Below, in pieces: positions 8,508-16,387 of a stretch of 64,000 nt of DNA (position 1 is the stretch's first letter; each line of letters begins with the position of its first letter). The stretch covers positions 112,864 to 176,863 of the forward strand of contig NZ_KB217480.1 in assembly GCF_000331305.1 (NCBI RefSeq), given 5' to 3'. Below the pieces are notes generated by a model. That model searched no databases. It was not told the origin of the DNA and worked only from the letters and a program-made list of their open reading frames with translations. The DNA is from Calothrix sp. PCC 7103 (GTDB lineage: Bacteria > Cyanobacteriota > Cyanobacteriia > Cyanobacteriales > Nostocaceae). A program made the position numbers and the translations under genes.

Positions 8508-8867
8508 ATGAATAATATTATGTTAAAACTTTCTAAAGTTCTGGTTATTTCTGGTGTTATGAGCGCTATTACAGCAATAAGTGCTTTATCTCCTGCATTG
8601 GCAACAGGTCGCCAAGTTCAGCTTAAATGTGTAGCGACATTTGTAAAAGAATTTACGCAAGTTCCTTTTATTACTAATAGTACTCAAAAAGATATTCCAG
8701 CAGGAACAACATTACATTGGCAAGCTTATTGGGCTGGTAATCCTACTAACCCAAGTTGCGGGTTATCCTCCTCCGCGTGCGAAGCACGCGGAGTCAGTAC
8801 GGGCGCCCATCACAAATTGGGTGGATGTGAATAGCACAACCACGACTTAAACTAACTTATCACGTAA

Positions 8868-8958
8868 TACCATTTTAATACGAAGCTGCACATAATCAAT
8901 TGCCTTAAAGCCTTGCTAAATAAGCATCGTTTCTATGCAGCTTCACAAAAAATTGGTA
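8868..8958. mobile_element. 91-bp MITE, copy 1
   Basis: The 91-bp element has imperfect terminal inverted repeats of about 23 bp (TACCATTTTAAT-CGAAGCTGCA against TGCAGCTTCACAAAAAATTGGTA read inverted) with T-A at both ends. A second copy, same length and nearly identical, sits at 27523-27613. It has no coding capacity. The TA ends fit mobilisation by an IS630-type transposase, but its ends differ from those of the IS630 copies in this window, so a different helper is needed. Confidence 0.75.
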
Positions 8959-8991
8959 TAAGTACTGAGTAATATTTAATTCATTTATGCC

Positions 8992-9832
8992 TTATTCTAT
9001 AAAAGCTGATTTGAGAGAAAATGCAATAATAAAAACTTCAAGTTTAAGTATAAAACCTTTATAAGTTACTGCGTGGATTGACTTTGGAAATGCATAAGTA
9101 ATGGCGCTAAAGACTGTTTCAATGTAATGTCTAGTAGACTGCTTTATATATTGATTCCAAGGCTCATCTTTGCGTTTTGAATTATGTTTCCGCATCACTT
9201 GTAATTCAATTTGACTTGACTCCTTAATATCGTCTTCACTCAAGTAATCTGTATACCCTGCATCTGTGTAGACCTGACTTCCAGGTGGCAAATTAAATGG
9301 TAAAGCATTCAACGCGCGAACGTCGGAAGCACTGCCAGGTAAAAATACGCTCTTCAACAGGTATACCACTTTTTGTTGTTAATAACTGTACTCTTACTCC
9401 ATAAAAATAACGTTTTTTAGATGCAATATATCCTCTATATTCTTCCGATTTAATCAAGTTAACGTTGAAAATACGAATATTATCGCACATTGGAACGGGA
9501 AATGAGTCTAAAAGATACTCAGTACAATCACTACTCTCTTTAAGTATCATTCCTATTTGATGGAATAAATCATTCATTAGCATTGATACATCATGTAGGC
9601 GCCGATTAAATCGTGATTTTTCTAACATTTTTGGAACTAGATTATGGTCTTTCATATATCTACAAGCCCTGCTGTGATTACCGCAGAAGAATATTGCTGC
9701 CACGAAAGCCGTTGTAATAATTTCTGCATCACTCATATCTCTACGGATATCATCTTCATGCCTAATAGCTTTCAACAAGTCGTCGGTGATAGCATAGATA
9801 GCAATTATTTCGTTTAACATATGCCCCTCCAA
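8992..9832 (-). pseudogene. IS982 family transposase, frameshifted
   Basis: Two overlapping frames on the minus strand together make one IS982-type transposase. The N-terminal frame (9293-9832) has DMSDAEIITTAFVAAIFF, the conserved DSFPVPMCDNIRI and SKKRYFYGVRVQLLTT. The C-terminal frame (8992-9369) has LPGSASDVRALNALPFNLPP, YTDAGYTDY and the RKHNSKRKDEPW block. The shift occurs near 9340-9365, between GIPVE and the expected LPGS. The DDE residues are all still encoded but not in one frame. I could not fix the ends of the element with confidence. Confidence 0.82.
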
Positions 9833-9879
9833 ATTATTCTTCTGGAGGGGATTTTATTACGTTATGATACCCTACGATA

Positions 9880-9900
9880 CGAGGGCGCCTTGCGCCCTCG
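9880..9900. repeat. GC-rich hairpin
   Basis: CGAGGGCGC (9880-9888) pairs perfectly with GCGCCCTCG (9892-9900) around a 3-nt loop. It lies just outside the 5' end of the broken IS982 gene and just before the resumed secreted-protein fragment, so it may be a short palindromic repeat inserted at this site. Confidence 0.5.
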
Positions 9901-10033
9901 TGAGTAACTAGCAACTTGGGTTACTAGCACTAAAGGGCAACTAGTTCTTAGTCAACCTCTAAAACCTGGGGCAAGTATTAGCACTCAGTATCAATTGTCA
10001 GGAGATAATAATAGCTGTAAGGCATATTATTAA

Positions 10034-10361
10034 CTGCGCTCCAGAGGAGCAGGCGCCAACAATAGCAGTTACTACCCCTTCAGGTTAGAATTTTTGGGGT
10101 AGTAAAGGTAGGTCACTTTACCTGTAAAAGGGGTCATCGCACCAAAAAAAGTTTTTTGTACGTTAAGCAAACCGAAGCTCGTGTAGAATCCTTATATCAT
10201 CAGATTTTCAGGCTTAACCCGGTTTTCTGGTCGTTTGCTACTAAGACCCCGAAAGGAGCATTACTTTAAGTTGCTCTTCAAGATATGCGGAAGAGTGAAA
10301 ATTGGTAGGCGCCACTATATAGTTAATTTAGTATTAGCTCTATATAGAGCGGCGCCTGTTA
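10034..10361. other. Intergenic region with an inverted repeat
   Basis: No gene is supported over 328 bp. ACTACCCC (10071-10078) and GGGGTAGT (10096-10103) form an 8-bp stem that could terminate the secreted-protein fragment, although no long T tail follows immediately. A plus-strand frame of 75 codons at 10235-10462 overlaps the HNH gene on the other strand and has no family features; I do not call it. Confidence 0.3.
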
Positions 10362-10667
10362 TTACAATTCTAATAATGATAACTGTCCAGGTGAGATATT
10401 ACCTCGCCTTCTATTGTGATAAAACAGATGGCACCCACTGCATAAAACGGCTAGATTATTAGTACTATTGTTCTCTGGGTTTCTATCCCAGTGGTGAACC
10501 TGTAATTTATGCGCGTGACGCTGAGATTTTGTCCAGTTATCGGGCATTTTGTCGCCTGACTTTATGCAAACCTTACCGCATCTTTGGCACTGCCAATTTG
10601 CTAGTTCTTTAATATTGTTGGATAATTCTGACCAATTGTCAGGATAACGATTATCAGATTTTGACAT
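10362..10667 (-). CDS. HNH endonuclease-type protein
   Basis: About 101 residues from the ATG at 10667 (MSKSDNRYPDNWSEL); an in-frame upstream ATG at 10691 is possible. It has a first zinc knuckle (WQCQRCGKVC), then HKLQVHHWDRNPENN, then the N-x-x-x-L-x-x-LC-x-x-CH stretch (NLAVLCSGCHLFYH). Together these form the HNH beta-beta-alpha-metal nuclease fold with its structural zinc cysteines. Such small free-standing HNH proteins are common in cyanobacteria and of unknown target. It is a single-gene unit. Confidence 0.8.
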   Translation of the reverse strand: MSKSDNRYPDNWSELSNNIKELANWQCQRCGKVCIKSGDKMPDNWTKSQRHAHKLQVHHWDRNPENNSTNNLAVLCSGCHLFYHNRRRGNISPGQLSLLEL

Positions 10668-10763
10668 AACAGGAACACCAGATAGCACCACTAAAAGTCT
10701 AATTTATTATATAAGACTCGCGTGCTTATCAGCATTCATGCGGATTTATGCACAGCAATTATA

Positions 10764-10883
10764 TTAAATTATCGGCGCCAATAATTGTTGTGCAGTTAAA
10801 CTAATTTGTGGAAATAATCTAGAAACAACTTGCTGATTACCAGTAAGTACTGTTTGTACAAACTGCAATGGGGCGCTGTACAT
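10764..10883 (-). pseudogene. C-terminal fragment of a Uma2 family nuclease
   Basis: A 39-residue minus-strand frame reads MYSAPLQFVQTVLTGNQQVV followed by SRLFPQISLTAQQLLAPII. The segment (G-N-x-Q-x-V-x-x-x-x-F-P, then LTAQQLL) matches the C-terminal end of Uma2 nucleases such as the one at 11405 (REQ... AFPELNLTAQQIF). The catalytic part is absent. This is therefore a gene tail left by a deletion, not a functional gene. Confidence 0.5.
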
Positions 10884-11061
10884 ACACTTAAACAACTCCA
10901 ACTAAGGGATGAGGCGCCTTCCCCACAAAAAGTATTGCTACAATTCAAGCTTTATTGTGATGTGTAAGCTCAAGGGAGATTCATATTATATAAACATGAA
11001 AGCAAACAGCGAGTGCTACAAGCTTTCAAATCTAAAAAATATACTTAACGGAGTAATGATT

Positions 11062-11304
11062 ATGAATAATGAAATTAACGCAGTTGAACTATCTAATGAT
11101 GAACTTGACACTGTAGCTGGTGGTTTAGCTATTAGCTTGGGTGATATTGGTGGCTTTGCATCGGATGCTTCTAACACCTTTAAACAGACGAATTTAACTG
11201 TGGGTCAACAAACTTTCGCGGGTCCTGGTGGTAGCTATACTGGTTCTGTGACTAACTTGCAAGAAATCTTCAGTACTGCTGGTCAGGCTATTGCTGTTAA
11301 GTAA
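11062..11304 (+). CDS. Double-glycine leader peptide (bacteriocin/RiPP-like precursor)
   Basis: I chose the ATG at 11062 because an ACGGAG ribosome site lies 8 bp upstream; longer upstream frames lack one. The 80-residue product begins MNNEINAVELSNDELDTVAGG. The ELS-x-(D/E)EL-x-x-VAGG leader ends in a GG processing site used by peptidase-containing ABC transporters. The remaining 59 residues are Gly/Ser/Thr-rich (GDIGGFASDASN, QQTFAGPGGSY) with no cysteine, so lanthionine chemistry is unlikely. Cyanobacterial genomes carry many such double-glycine peptides. No export or modification gene is seen nearby, so any processing must occur in trans. Confidence 0.75.
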   Translation: MNNEINAVELSNDELDTVAGGLAISLGDIGGFASDASNTFKQTNLTVGQQTFAGPGGSYTGSVTNLQEIFSTAGQAIAVK

Positions 11305-11404
11305 TTATACTTACTTAGACCAACAATTTCTTCTGGGATAATTTTGCACGGCGCCATTAATTGAAATATTGGCGCCGTTTTTACATTCGAGCGTGACCGA
11401 ATAG

Positions 11405-12023
11405 TTATACAACAGCATTAAAAATTTGTTGCGCGGTCAGGTTTAGTTCTGGGAATGCAGTAGAAATAATGCGCTGTTCTCCCCTAAATTGGGAAACCTG
11501 ATATTCGTCATCAACCAAGTTATAAATTGATAAAGTTGGTTTTTTTGGGCTACCTATATATTTAATCCCACCCAACCCAAGATAATCTACAATCCAATAC
11601 TCAAGTATTTTTATTTCTTCGTACTCACCCATCTTTTTATAATAATCATCGCGCCAATTTGTACTAACTACTTCAACCACTAAGGGAATAGAAGCACCAC
11701 TCTGAACAGTAGAATATTTTGCCCAAAGTTCTTCTGATTTTAAAGCTGGTTTATTAAGTACTAATACGTCTGGGGAGTAAGTAGAATCACGCTTTTGCAG
11801 ATTGAACTAATGCAGTTTTTGGAATTGAGTAAGGTAATTTTAAACGTTTTATTTCTGAAGAAATTTCAATATTTAAAAATCCGGTAACATCTTCATGCTC
11901 ACAATAAGGCTGTGACATCTCAACTATTGCCCCATTATGTAGTTCGTAACGTTTATCTGAATTTTCTGGAATCCATTCCAAAAATTCTTGAACTGTTATT
12001 GGTTTGAATAATGCTTGAGTCAT
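11405..12023 (-). pseudogene. Uma2 family endonuclease, frameshifted
   Basis: Uma2 proteins are PD-(D/E)XK nuclease-fold proteins very abundant in cyanobacteria. The N-terminal frame (MTQALFKPITVQEFLEWIPE through PKTALVQSAKA) ends at a TGA near 11787. After a one-base shift the other frame continues with DSTYSPDVLVLNKPALKSEE and LWAKYSTVQSGASIPLVVEV, then TNWRDDYYKKMGEYEEIKIL and LEYWIVDYLGLGG. Catalytic-type residues (YSPD, then LVVEVVS) are all present across the two frames. A single indel near 11787-11812 is therefore the only visible lesion, and a sequencing error cannot be excluded. Confidence 0.8.
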
Positions 12024-12158
12024 ATTACCGCCTTATATTCACTGCTAAATAATTATACTCGGCGCCAGAAGAAGAAATTTTGTCGCTGTAAAAATACTAC
12101 GTATATTAACTTATTGGGGGAGCCTTTTATTTATTGAAGTCAGGCGCCGCTCGTGTTA

Positions 12159-12491
12159 TTATTCTTCTTCTACTTCCTCTGGTATTAACGGGTCTTCGTT
12201 ATCAAGTAAACAAGTCCAGTCCACATCGTCCAACTCAATAGACTCTTCGTAACCATCAGATTGTAAGACTTCTTTAATTAACTCCTCAACAGAAATTTTG
12301 CGAACAGCAGCTTCTTGCCGTAAGTCTCTGCAAACCTCATTCCAATTATCTGCATTCGAGACTTTCTCTATTAATATTGCTTCTGCCATGCGGGTTTTAG
12401 ATACTCCCCTTGTATGTCCCCACAGGGATAAGCGTATCTCTTTAACAATAGGCAGATTTACAGGGAATCTCCGGTCTCGTTTCCTAGCCAT
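12159..12491 (-). CDS. Conserved hypothetical, acidic C-terminus
   Basis: The 110-residue protein is not recognised. It has a very basic N-terminus (MARKRDRRFPVNLPIVKEIR), a helical middle (MAEAILIEKVSNADNWNEVC, then ISVEELIKEVL) and an acidic tail (EDPLIPEEVEEE). A small basic-then-acidic layout facing a strong palindrome (12566-12589) would suit an autoregulated DNA-binding or antitoxin-like protein; this is inference. It is a monocistronic minus-strand gene. Confidence 0.55.
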   Translation of the reverse strand: MARKRDRRFPVNLPIVKEIRLSLWGHTRGVSKTRMAEAILIEKVSNADNWNEVCRDLRQEAAVRKISVEELIKEVLQSDGYEESIELDDVDWTCLLDNEDPLIPEEVEEE

Positions 12492-12543
12492 AAGTAATGT
12501 TGTATTTACGTTGACTTGAATAGTTTACCGCTATTTGCGACTG

Positions 12544-12589
12544 TTTAGTTACCAAATTATGACAATTTAGTTTCCAATTGGTTACTAAA
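12544..12589. promoter_or_regulatory. Candidate operator: palindrome plus extra half-site
   Basis: A 24-bp palindrome at 12566-12589 (arms TTTAGTTTCCAATTGG and its near complement; two mismatched pairs) is preceded by a direct half-site TTTAGTTACCAAATT at 12544-12558. It lies between the divergent genes at 12491 (minus) and 12668 (plus), in the place of their promoters. The arrangement is typical of repressor binding sites. Confidence 0.5.
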
Positions 12590-12667
12590 TAGTTAACTTA
12601 GGTTAAGATATATTAAGTTAGTTGACGAGACCAGCACAACGTAAATTTGTATAACCAACGAAAAATC

Positions 12668-12928
12668 ATGACACAATCTACTTTTGTTAAAGCTTTCATC
12701 GATACAAATAATCAAACTGAGAAATTACCTTTACCTACAGCTAATACGGCGCCAGAACGCGAACAAATCAAACATACTCTTATAGGTTCGCAGCGCGCTG
12801 TTAAAGGCACAATTAAAGTGCTACATCAGCTAGGATACGCCAACATAAATGATTGGAGTCCACTTCTACCAAGCTCTAATCCAGGTGAGGTAATTAGCGT
12901 ACTTATACGGAGTATTACCGTTAGTTAA
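12668..12928 (+). CDS. Small hypothetical protein
   Basis: The 86-residue protein starts MTQSTFVKAFIDTNNQTEKL; an upstream in-frame ATG at 12647 would add seven residues. It is not recognised. Visible features are a Pro/Thr-rich segment (LPLPTANTAPERE) and a C-terminal half with HTLIGSQRAVKGTIKVLHQL and GYANINDWSPLLP. The last motif looks like a short helical bundle. The gene shares its promoter region, with the palindrome, with the minus-strand gene. Confidence 0.5.
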   Translation: MTQSTFVKAFIDTNNQTEKLPLPTANTAPEREQIKHTLIGSQRAVKGTIKVLHQLGYANINDWSPLLPSSNPGEVISVLIRSITVS

Positions 12929-13052
12929 TATACACTTTATCCTCTAGGAAATGGCGCCAGTCTTTATGAGGTGGCGCCATATATAGGGATATGCGAATTT
13001 ACTGTGCTGGTTTTATTCGCGCTCCGTCGTAGATGCGGTTCTGTTTGATTGT

Positions 13053-13096
13053 GTTAAAATTCCCCCTAACCCCCGCGTGGAAAGGGGGAATTTAAC
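13053..13096. repeat. Inverted repeat with GGGGG core
   Basis: GTTAAAATTCCCCCT (13053-13067) pairs with AAGGGGGAATTTAAC (13082-13096), with one bulged base. Short C5/G5 hairpins of this type are frequent between cyanobacterial genes; a related one is at 20348-20372. It could terminate transcription of the upstream gene or be a nonautonomous repeat. Confidence 0.5.
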
Positions 13097-13227
13097 ATAC
13101 TTTAATAAATGAATTAATACCAAATAATCATATTATTTCAAATTCAAAATATTTGTAAAAAGAATATATTTTGTGATACAAGTTAATCGTATATTTAAAT
13201 TTATCCAAATAATAATTATCTACTGAG

Positions 13228-14438
13228 ATGACTAATAATAACGAAATTCAAGAGACTAACGAGACCAACGATAATAAACCAAAAAACCCACTAACAAAGT
13301 ATGATTCTCCGTGGAAAGATATTTTACAAAACTACTTTGAAGAATTCATGCTATTCTTCTTTCCTGCTGCACACAGCCAAATCGACTGGACGAAAGAAAT
13401 ACAATTTCTTGACAAGGAACTAGAAGAAGTAACCAAGGATGCAGAAATTGGGCGCCGTTTTGCCGACAAGTTGGTAAAATTATATTTAAAGAACGGTGAA
13501 GAACAATGGGTGTTAATTCACGTCGAGGTGCAATCTCAGGAAGAACAAGAATTCGCCGCGCGGATGTATACTTATAACTATCGCATCTACGATAAATATA
13601 AGAAGTCCGTAATGTCGATCGGAGTCCTCGGAGATAGTAACCCAAATTGGAGACCGTCGCAGTTCGGTTACGATTTATTTGGGTGTTCGTTGAATTTTCA
13701 GTTTCCAATTGTTAAATTAGTGGGACTTAAACAAAAATTAAGCCCAAATATAGCCCAAACCCGCTTTATACGCAGCAAACACGTCACGGTTATGGGTCAG
13801 CCAATCAAAAAATCGGTAAGACATCGCTGTTCTAAAAGCCTCTAAAGCTTCTGTGAAAGTGTTTAAAGATTTGTTTGCCCATCTTCGTCTTAAACCTCCA
13901 GTCATCTGATGCCAAAGAATAAAAGTATAAGCACAAAAAACCAATATAAAATGTCTCATTAGACTTATTTTATCTCTAACTTGATATTCCTTTAGTCCTA
14001 ACCAGCCCTTCGCCTCTCGATAAAAAACTTCTACCCAATTTCTTTGAGAGTAGGTATTAACTATCCACTCTGGCGTAACAATTGATGTAGACGCATTGGT
14101 AATAAAATAATCAATATCAGTCGCTTCTGAGAAAGTTTCAGCATTCATAACGATAGCTATATTTCGCTTTCCTTTCAGTTTTGATATCTCTACTTCTCTA
14201 GTTACTACCCATACTGTTTTCGGCTTATCTAAATTTAATTCAACTTTTGTGAAACTTATAACTTATAAAAGGTATATCCTTGGGATTAAGGCTCAAATTT
14301 AGCAACAGTGGTCAAGATTTATTACCATAAATTGAATTAATCGAGGATGTTAATACTTTAGAAGCAATATTAGAAGCAATAGAAACTACGACTACAGTAG
14401 AAGAGTTGCGCCAAGTTTATCAATCCACAACTGAATAA
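13228..14438 (+). pseudogene. Rpn/PD-(D/E)XK transposase-like nuclease, split by IS701 DNA
   Basis: The 5' part (13228 to about 13725) encodes the typical start of the Rpn-type family: YDSPWKDILQNYFEEFMLFF, DKELEEVTKDAEIGRRFADK, QWVLIHVEVQSQEEQEFAAR (the E-V-Q catalytic strand), YNYRIYDKY and FGYDLFGCSLNFQFP. At about 13725 it runs into IS701 transposase sequence on the opposite strand. The family's C-terminal end reappears at about 14333-14438 as IEDVNTLEAILEAIETTTTV, then EELRQVYQ and a stop. The central DNA-cleavage half is present, but the protein is truncated and carries a foreign tail. Confidence 0.75.
13738..14262 (-). pseudogene. IS701 family transposase, C-terminal fragment
   Basis: The frame is open upstream of its first ATG to 14262 (KVELNLDKPKTVWVVTREVE), which shows that the true N-terminus is missing. 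The rest has YFITNASTSIVTPEWIVNTY and SQRNWVEVFYREAKGWLGL, then KEYQVRDKISLMRHFILVFC and GGLRRRWANKSLNTFTEALE. The Y-(2)-R-(3)-E motif (FYREAKGWLGLKEYQ) is the conserved C-terminal DDE signature of this group. Roughly the last third of a transposase of about 400 residues remains. It sits inside the Rpn gene. Confidence 0.8.
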
Positions 14439-14521
14439 TAAAATATTGATTTGTAGAGACGTTATATGCGCGCGTCTCTACTTTAACATTTTAACTACAG
14501 AAGTTCCCCAACAAATAATAA

Positions 14522-14864
14522 TTATTCTAGTTCCAATTCCATTTGTGTTGACTCTTTAACAGGTTTGGTTTTTTTACTACGCTTAGAAGTGGCGCCAGTA
14601 CTTTTCTCCCGTTCCGCGCGGATGCGTTCGAGTAACACCGATGCTGGTTCGTCGTTGGGGTCTTGGGGAACTAGGGCGCCGTTCTAAACGAATTTTTTCG
14701 AGTAAAACCGAAGCTGGTTCCACATCGGGGTTAGAAGAACGCCAGTCAGCAGTTAAGGCGCCGCGAAAAGCTGCTGCAAGTACTGATTGGCGAAATTGGT
14801 CTAACAGTGCGGGAATTGTTGATAATGACTCTTTAACGCGCGCGGTTCTTGCCTTTAGTGATTC
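14522..14864 (-). pseudogene. hsdS: hsdS fragment, type I restriction specificity subunit
   Basis: The minus-strand sequence encodes ESLKARTARVKESLSTIPAL, LDQFRQSVLAAAFRGALTAD and WRSSNPDVEPASVLLEKIRL, the helical conserved region between the two target-recognition domains of HsdS. It then jumps, with a frame change, into the C-terminal end: NGALVPQDPNDEPASVLLER, IRAERE and a K/S-rich tail ending MELELE. Both target-recognition domains are gone. The junction coincides with the GGCGCC at 14674-14679. HsdS chooses the DNA target of the methylase-nuclease complex, so this is dead. An hsdM remnant lies at 26039-27459. Confidence 0.75.
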
Positions 14865-15077
14865 TATCCCTCTTCTGTCACTCTCCGGTTTTTCCTATTA
14901 TTAATGCTTTCTGGACAGGAGGTACACTAGGCAATACAGCGTTTTCTCTTCTAATTTTTGCCATTTCTACGCTTTCATGAATTAGTATGAATAAAAAAGC
15001 CTGCAATCGCTTACTGTATAATAACTCTAGAATTCAGAAATGATAAAACTTTTCGGAGAGTGACAGAAGAGGGATAG
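14864..15077. mobile_element. MITE with perfect 24-bp terminal inverted repeats
   Basis: The 214-bp element has perfect terminal repeats (outer part CTATCCCTCTTCTGTC at 14864 onward, complement ending GGGATAG at 15077) and TA at each end (TA target duplication type). It interrupts or abuts the 5' side of the hsdS remnant. Inside is a 28-codon minus-strand frame beginning MAKIRRENAVLPSVPP that reads to the left end, possibly the residue of a transposase gene. It is therefore an internally deleted IS or MITE of the IS630/Tc1 type. Confidence 0.75.
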
Positions 15078-15117
15078 TTTATATGTTGAGCGAAGAAGAA
15101 ACACGGTTTTATGTGTC

Positions 15118-15221
15118 ATATCATGTCCGGGAGCGTAACCATAATAAAATCATTGTAGAGACCGAATTAATACGGTCTCTACGTGACGTGGTAATTATGG
15201 GTAATCAACCGGACATGATAT
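15118..15221. mobile_element. 104-bp MITE with an internal hairpin
   Basis: Terminal repeats ATATCATGTCCGG (15118-15130) and CCGGACATGATAT (15209-15221) are perfect over 13 bp. Exactly in the middle is a second perfect 10-bp hairpin, GTAGAGACCG / CGGTCTCTAC (15155-15182). There is no coding capacity. The double-hairpin layout would fold the whole transcript into a long rod. Confidence 0.65.
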
Positions 15222-15321
15222 CAATAATATAGGCGCCGACCTTCAAATAATTGCCCCATAACTATAAAGCAGTTTACAAAAATAAATATTTAAACTGTCA
15301 CAAAATATCGTATAAAAAAAC

Positions 15322-15346
15322 TACCCAGTGTTTGCAGCACTGGGTA
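15322..15346 (-). terminator. Rho-independent terminator reading leftwards
   Basis: A 9-bp stem (TACCCAGTG / CACTGGGTA) with a 7-nt loop is followed on the minus strand by a run of seven T. This is a classic intrinsic terminator for a minus-strand transcript, but I see no convincing minus-strand gene between 15350 and 15590. It may mark a lost gene or a small RNA. Nothing else was recognised in 15222-15586. Confidence 0.6.
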
Positions 15347-15586
15347 AATGTTCTTTACTAAATAATGACCAATTTAAAATTTATCTATGCCTGGTATCAA
15401 GTATTACGCTCTGCGTTGAGTTTACTTACTACTACGCAAGGCCTATCTTTCTTTCAGACTTATTACAAGAATACCACACTTCAAGGGCGCCAGCGATTTT
15501 GTTACGCAGTGTAAACCCAAGGGTTATAGGTATTTACGTTACCAGAGTTGCATAGAAAAGTTTTAAGTTGGTCGAGCAAGGAAAAA

Positions 15587-15808
15587 ATGACCAACGAATA
15601 CGCACAACCAACTTCTGTTGAAGTTGCAGATTGTCCCGCTCACTTATTCCAGCATCATTGGCAAGAGTTAAGAGAGAGTGCAATATCTCCATCAATAATA
15701 GAGAAGAATTTTAGCAGTATAGATGACCCCCGCGAAGTTGATCGACTTTTGAACCGCAACAGCAATAAAAGGTGGAAGCATGCTGAAACGCAGTCAGGGA
15801 AAGGATAA
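15587..15808 (+). pseudogene. N-terminal fragment of a DUF3854-type plasmid primase
   Basis: The frame from the ATG at 15587 reads MTNEYAQPTSVEVADCPAHL, HHWQELRESAISPSIIEKNF and DDPREVDRLLNRNSNKRWKH. This is the usual beginning of large cyanobacterial plasmid primase-helicases (HWQEL..SAI....I..NF.S, then RLLNRNS..RWKH). After about 65 residues the similarity stops and the frame ends. The central and C-terminal parts of a protein of the same type lie on the other strand at 27774-29890. Whether the two are halves of one gene separated by rearrangement is unknown. Confidence 0.55.
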
Positions 15809-15840
15809 GAGTCGCCACCACCATGCGTGTCTCCCACCGG

Positions 15841-15888
15841 ATGAGGCGCCTCTTCAATGTCATTTTTTAACCAATTGCCATTTTTGAT
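15841..15888. repeat. Orphan copy of the hsp20 3' flank
   Basis: The stretch GGCGCC...AATGTCA then TTTTTTAACCAATTGCCA matches the DNA just downstream of both hsp20 genes (19690-19725 and 25315-25350), but there is no hsp20 sequence next to it. It begins at a GGCGCC, like several other breakpoints here. Confidence 0.45.
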
Positions 15889-15932
15889 TACGCGGAGGAG
15901 ATTCTAGTACATATTGGAAAAACCTAGCTACC

Positions 15933-16220
15933 CTAATTGTTTTCACCATCAAGTTCGGGCAGAATTTTATCAAGTCTGTCATTAGCGTCTTTGGCAAACT
16001 TAAAGCAGCGGACGCTAGAAACTAAACCAACAGCAGCAATAGCGCTTCCTTCGGGGATTTTATTAGATAAAAGTAGTCCTGCACCTGTAAGGCTAACCAA
16101 GAAAAAGGCAGTAGTTGCAACGAGAGCTAGGTTAAAACTGTAATGTGCTTGGCGCAAGCGTTCTTGGGCAATCCACACTTCGATAGTGGAGTGAGAAATA
16201 GATAATGGTTGGTTGTTCAT
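15933..16220 (-). CDS. Two-TM protein, cyanobacterial TRADD-N-associated membrane family
   Basis: The protein has 95 residues from the ATG at 16220 (MNNQPLSISHSTIEVWIAQE). An amphipathic helix (IAQERLRQAHYSFNLAL) leads into two membrane spans (LVATTAFFLVSLTGAGLLL and IPEGSAIAAVGLVSS), then a short soluble tail (FAKDANDRLDKILPEL). It matches my memory of the small two-TM family described as associated with bacterial TRADD-N domains (CyanoTRADDas_TM). It is divergent from, and 168 bp away from, the TRADD-N/pentapeptide gene at 16388, which supports that reading. It probably acts as a membrane effector or anchor in an apoptosis-like conflict system. Confidence 0.65.
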   Translation of the reverse strand: MNNQPLSISHSTIEVWIAQERLRQAHYSFNLALVATTAFFLVSLTGAGLLLSNKIPEGSAIAAVGLVSSVRCFKFAKDANDRLDKILPELDGENN

Positions 16221-16387
16221 GGTTTTTGCTCTTCGTATAAATTTCATAGCTCCAATATCGAGCCAAAACCTTGAGATACTGACTAGACAATGATTATGTT
16301 GTAAATAACTTATGTTTTTCCTATGATTGCTTTATGCCCAAGTTTTGCTTGCTCCCGTAATTACTCCTAAAACACCCTAGCCAGAAT

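Larger units (their letters stand above)
8508..10033 (+). pseudogene. Small secreted protein gene split by mobile elements
   Basis: The 5' part (8508 to about 8770) encodes a signal peptide (MNNIMLKLSKVLVISGVMSA, cleavage probably after ALA at about 32) and the start of a small secreted protein (LKCVATFVKEFTQVPF, IPAGTTLHWQAYW). The matching 3' end lies 1.1 kb further on, at 9908-10033: ATWVTSTKGQLVLSQPLKPG then GDNNSCKAYY and a stop. The two parts together resemble the common cyanobacterial small exported proteins ending SC-x-A-Y. The intervening DNA starts with a palindromic repeat (near 8770-8793), then a MITE, a broken IS982 transposase and another hairpin. Function of the family is unknown. 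Confidence 0.6.
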
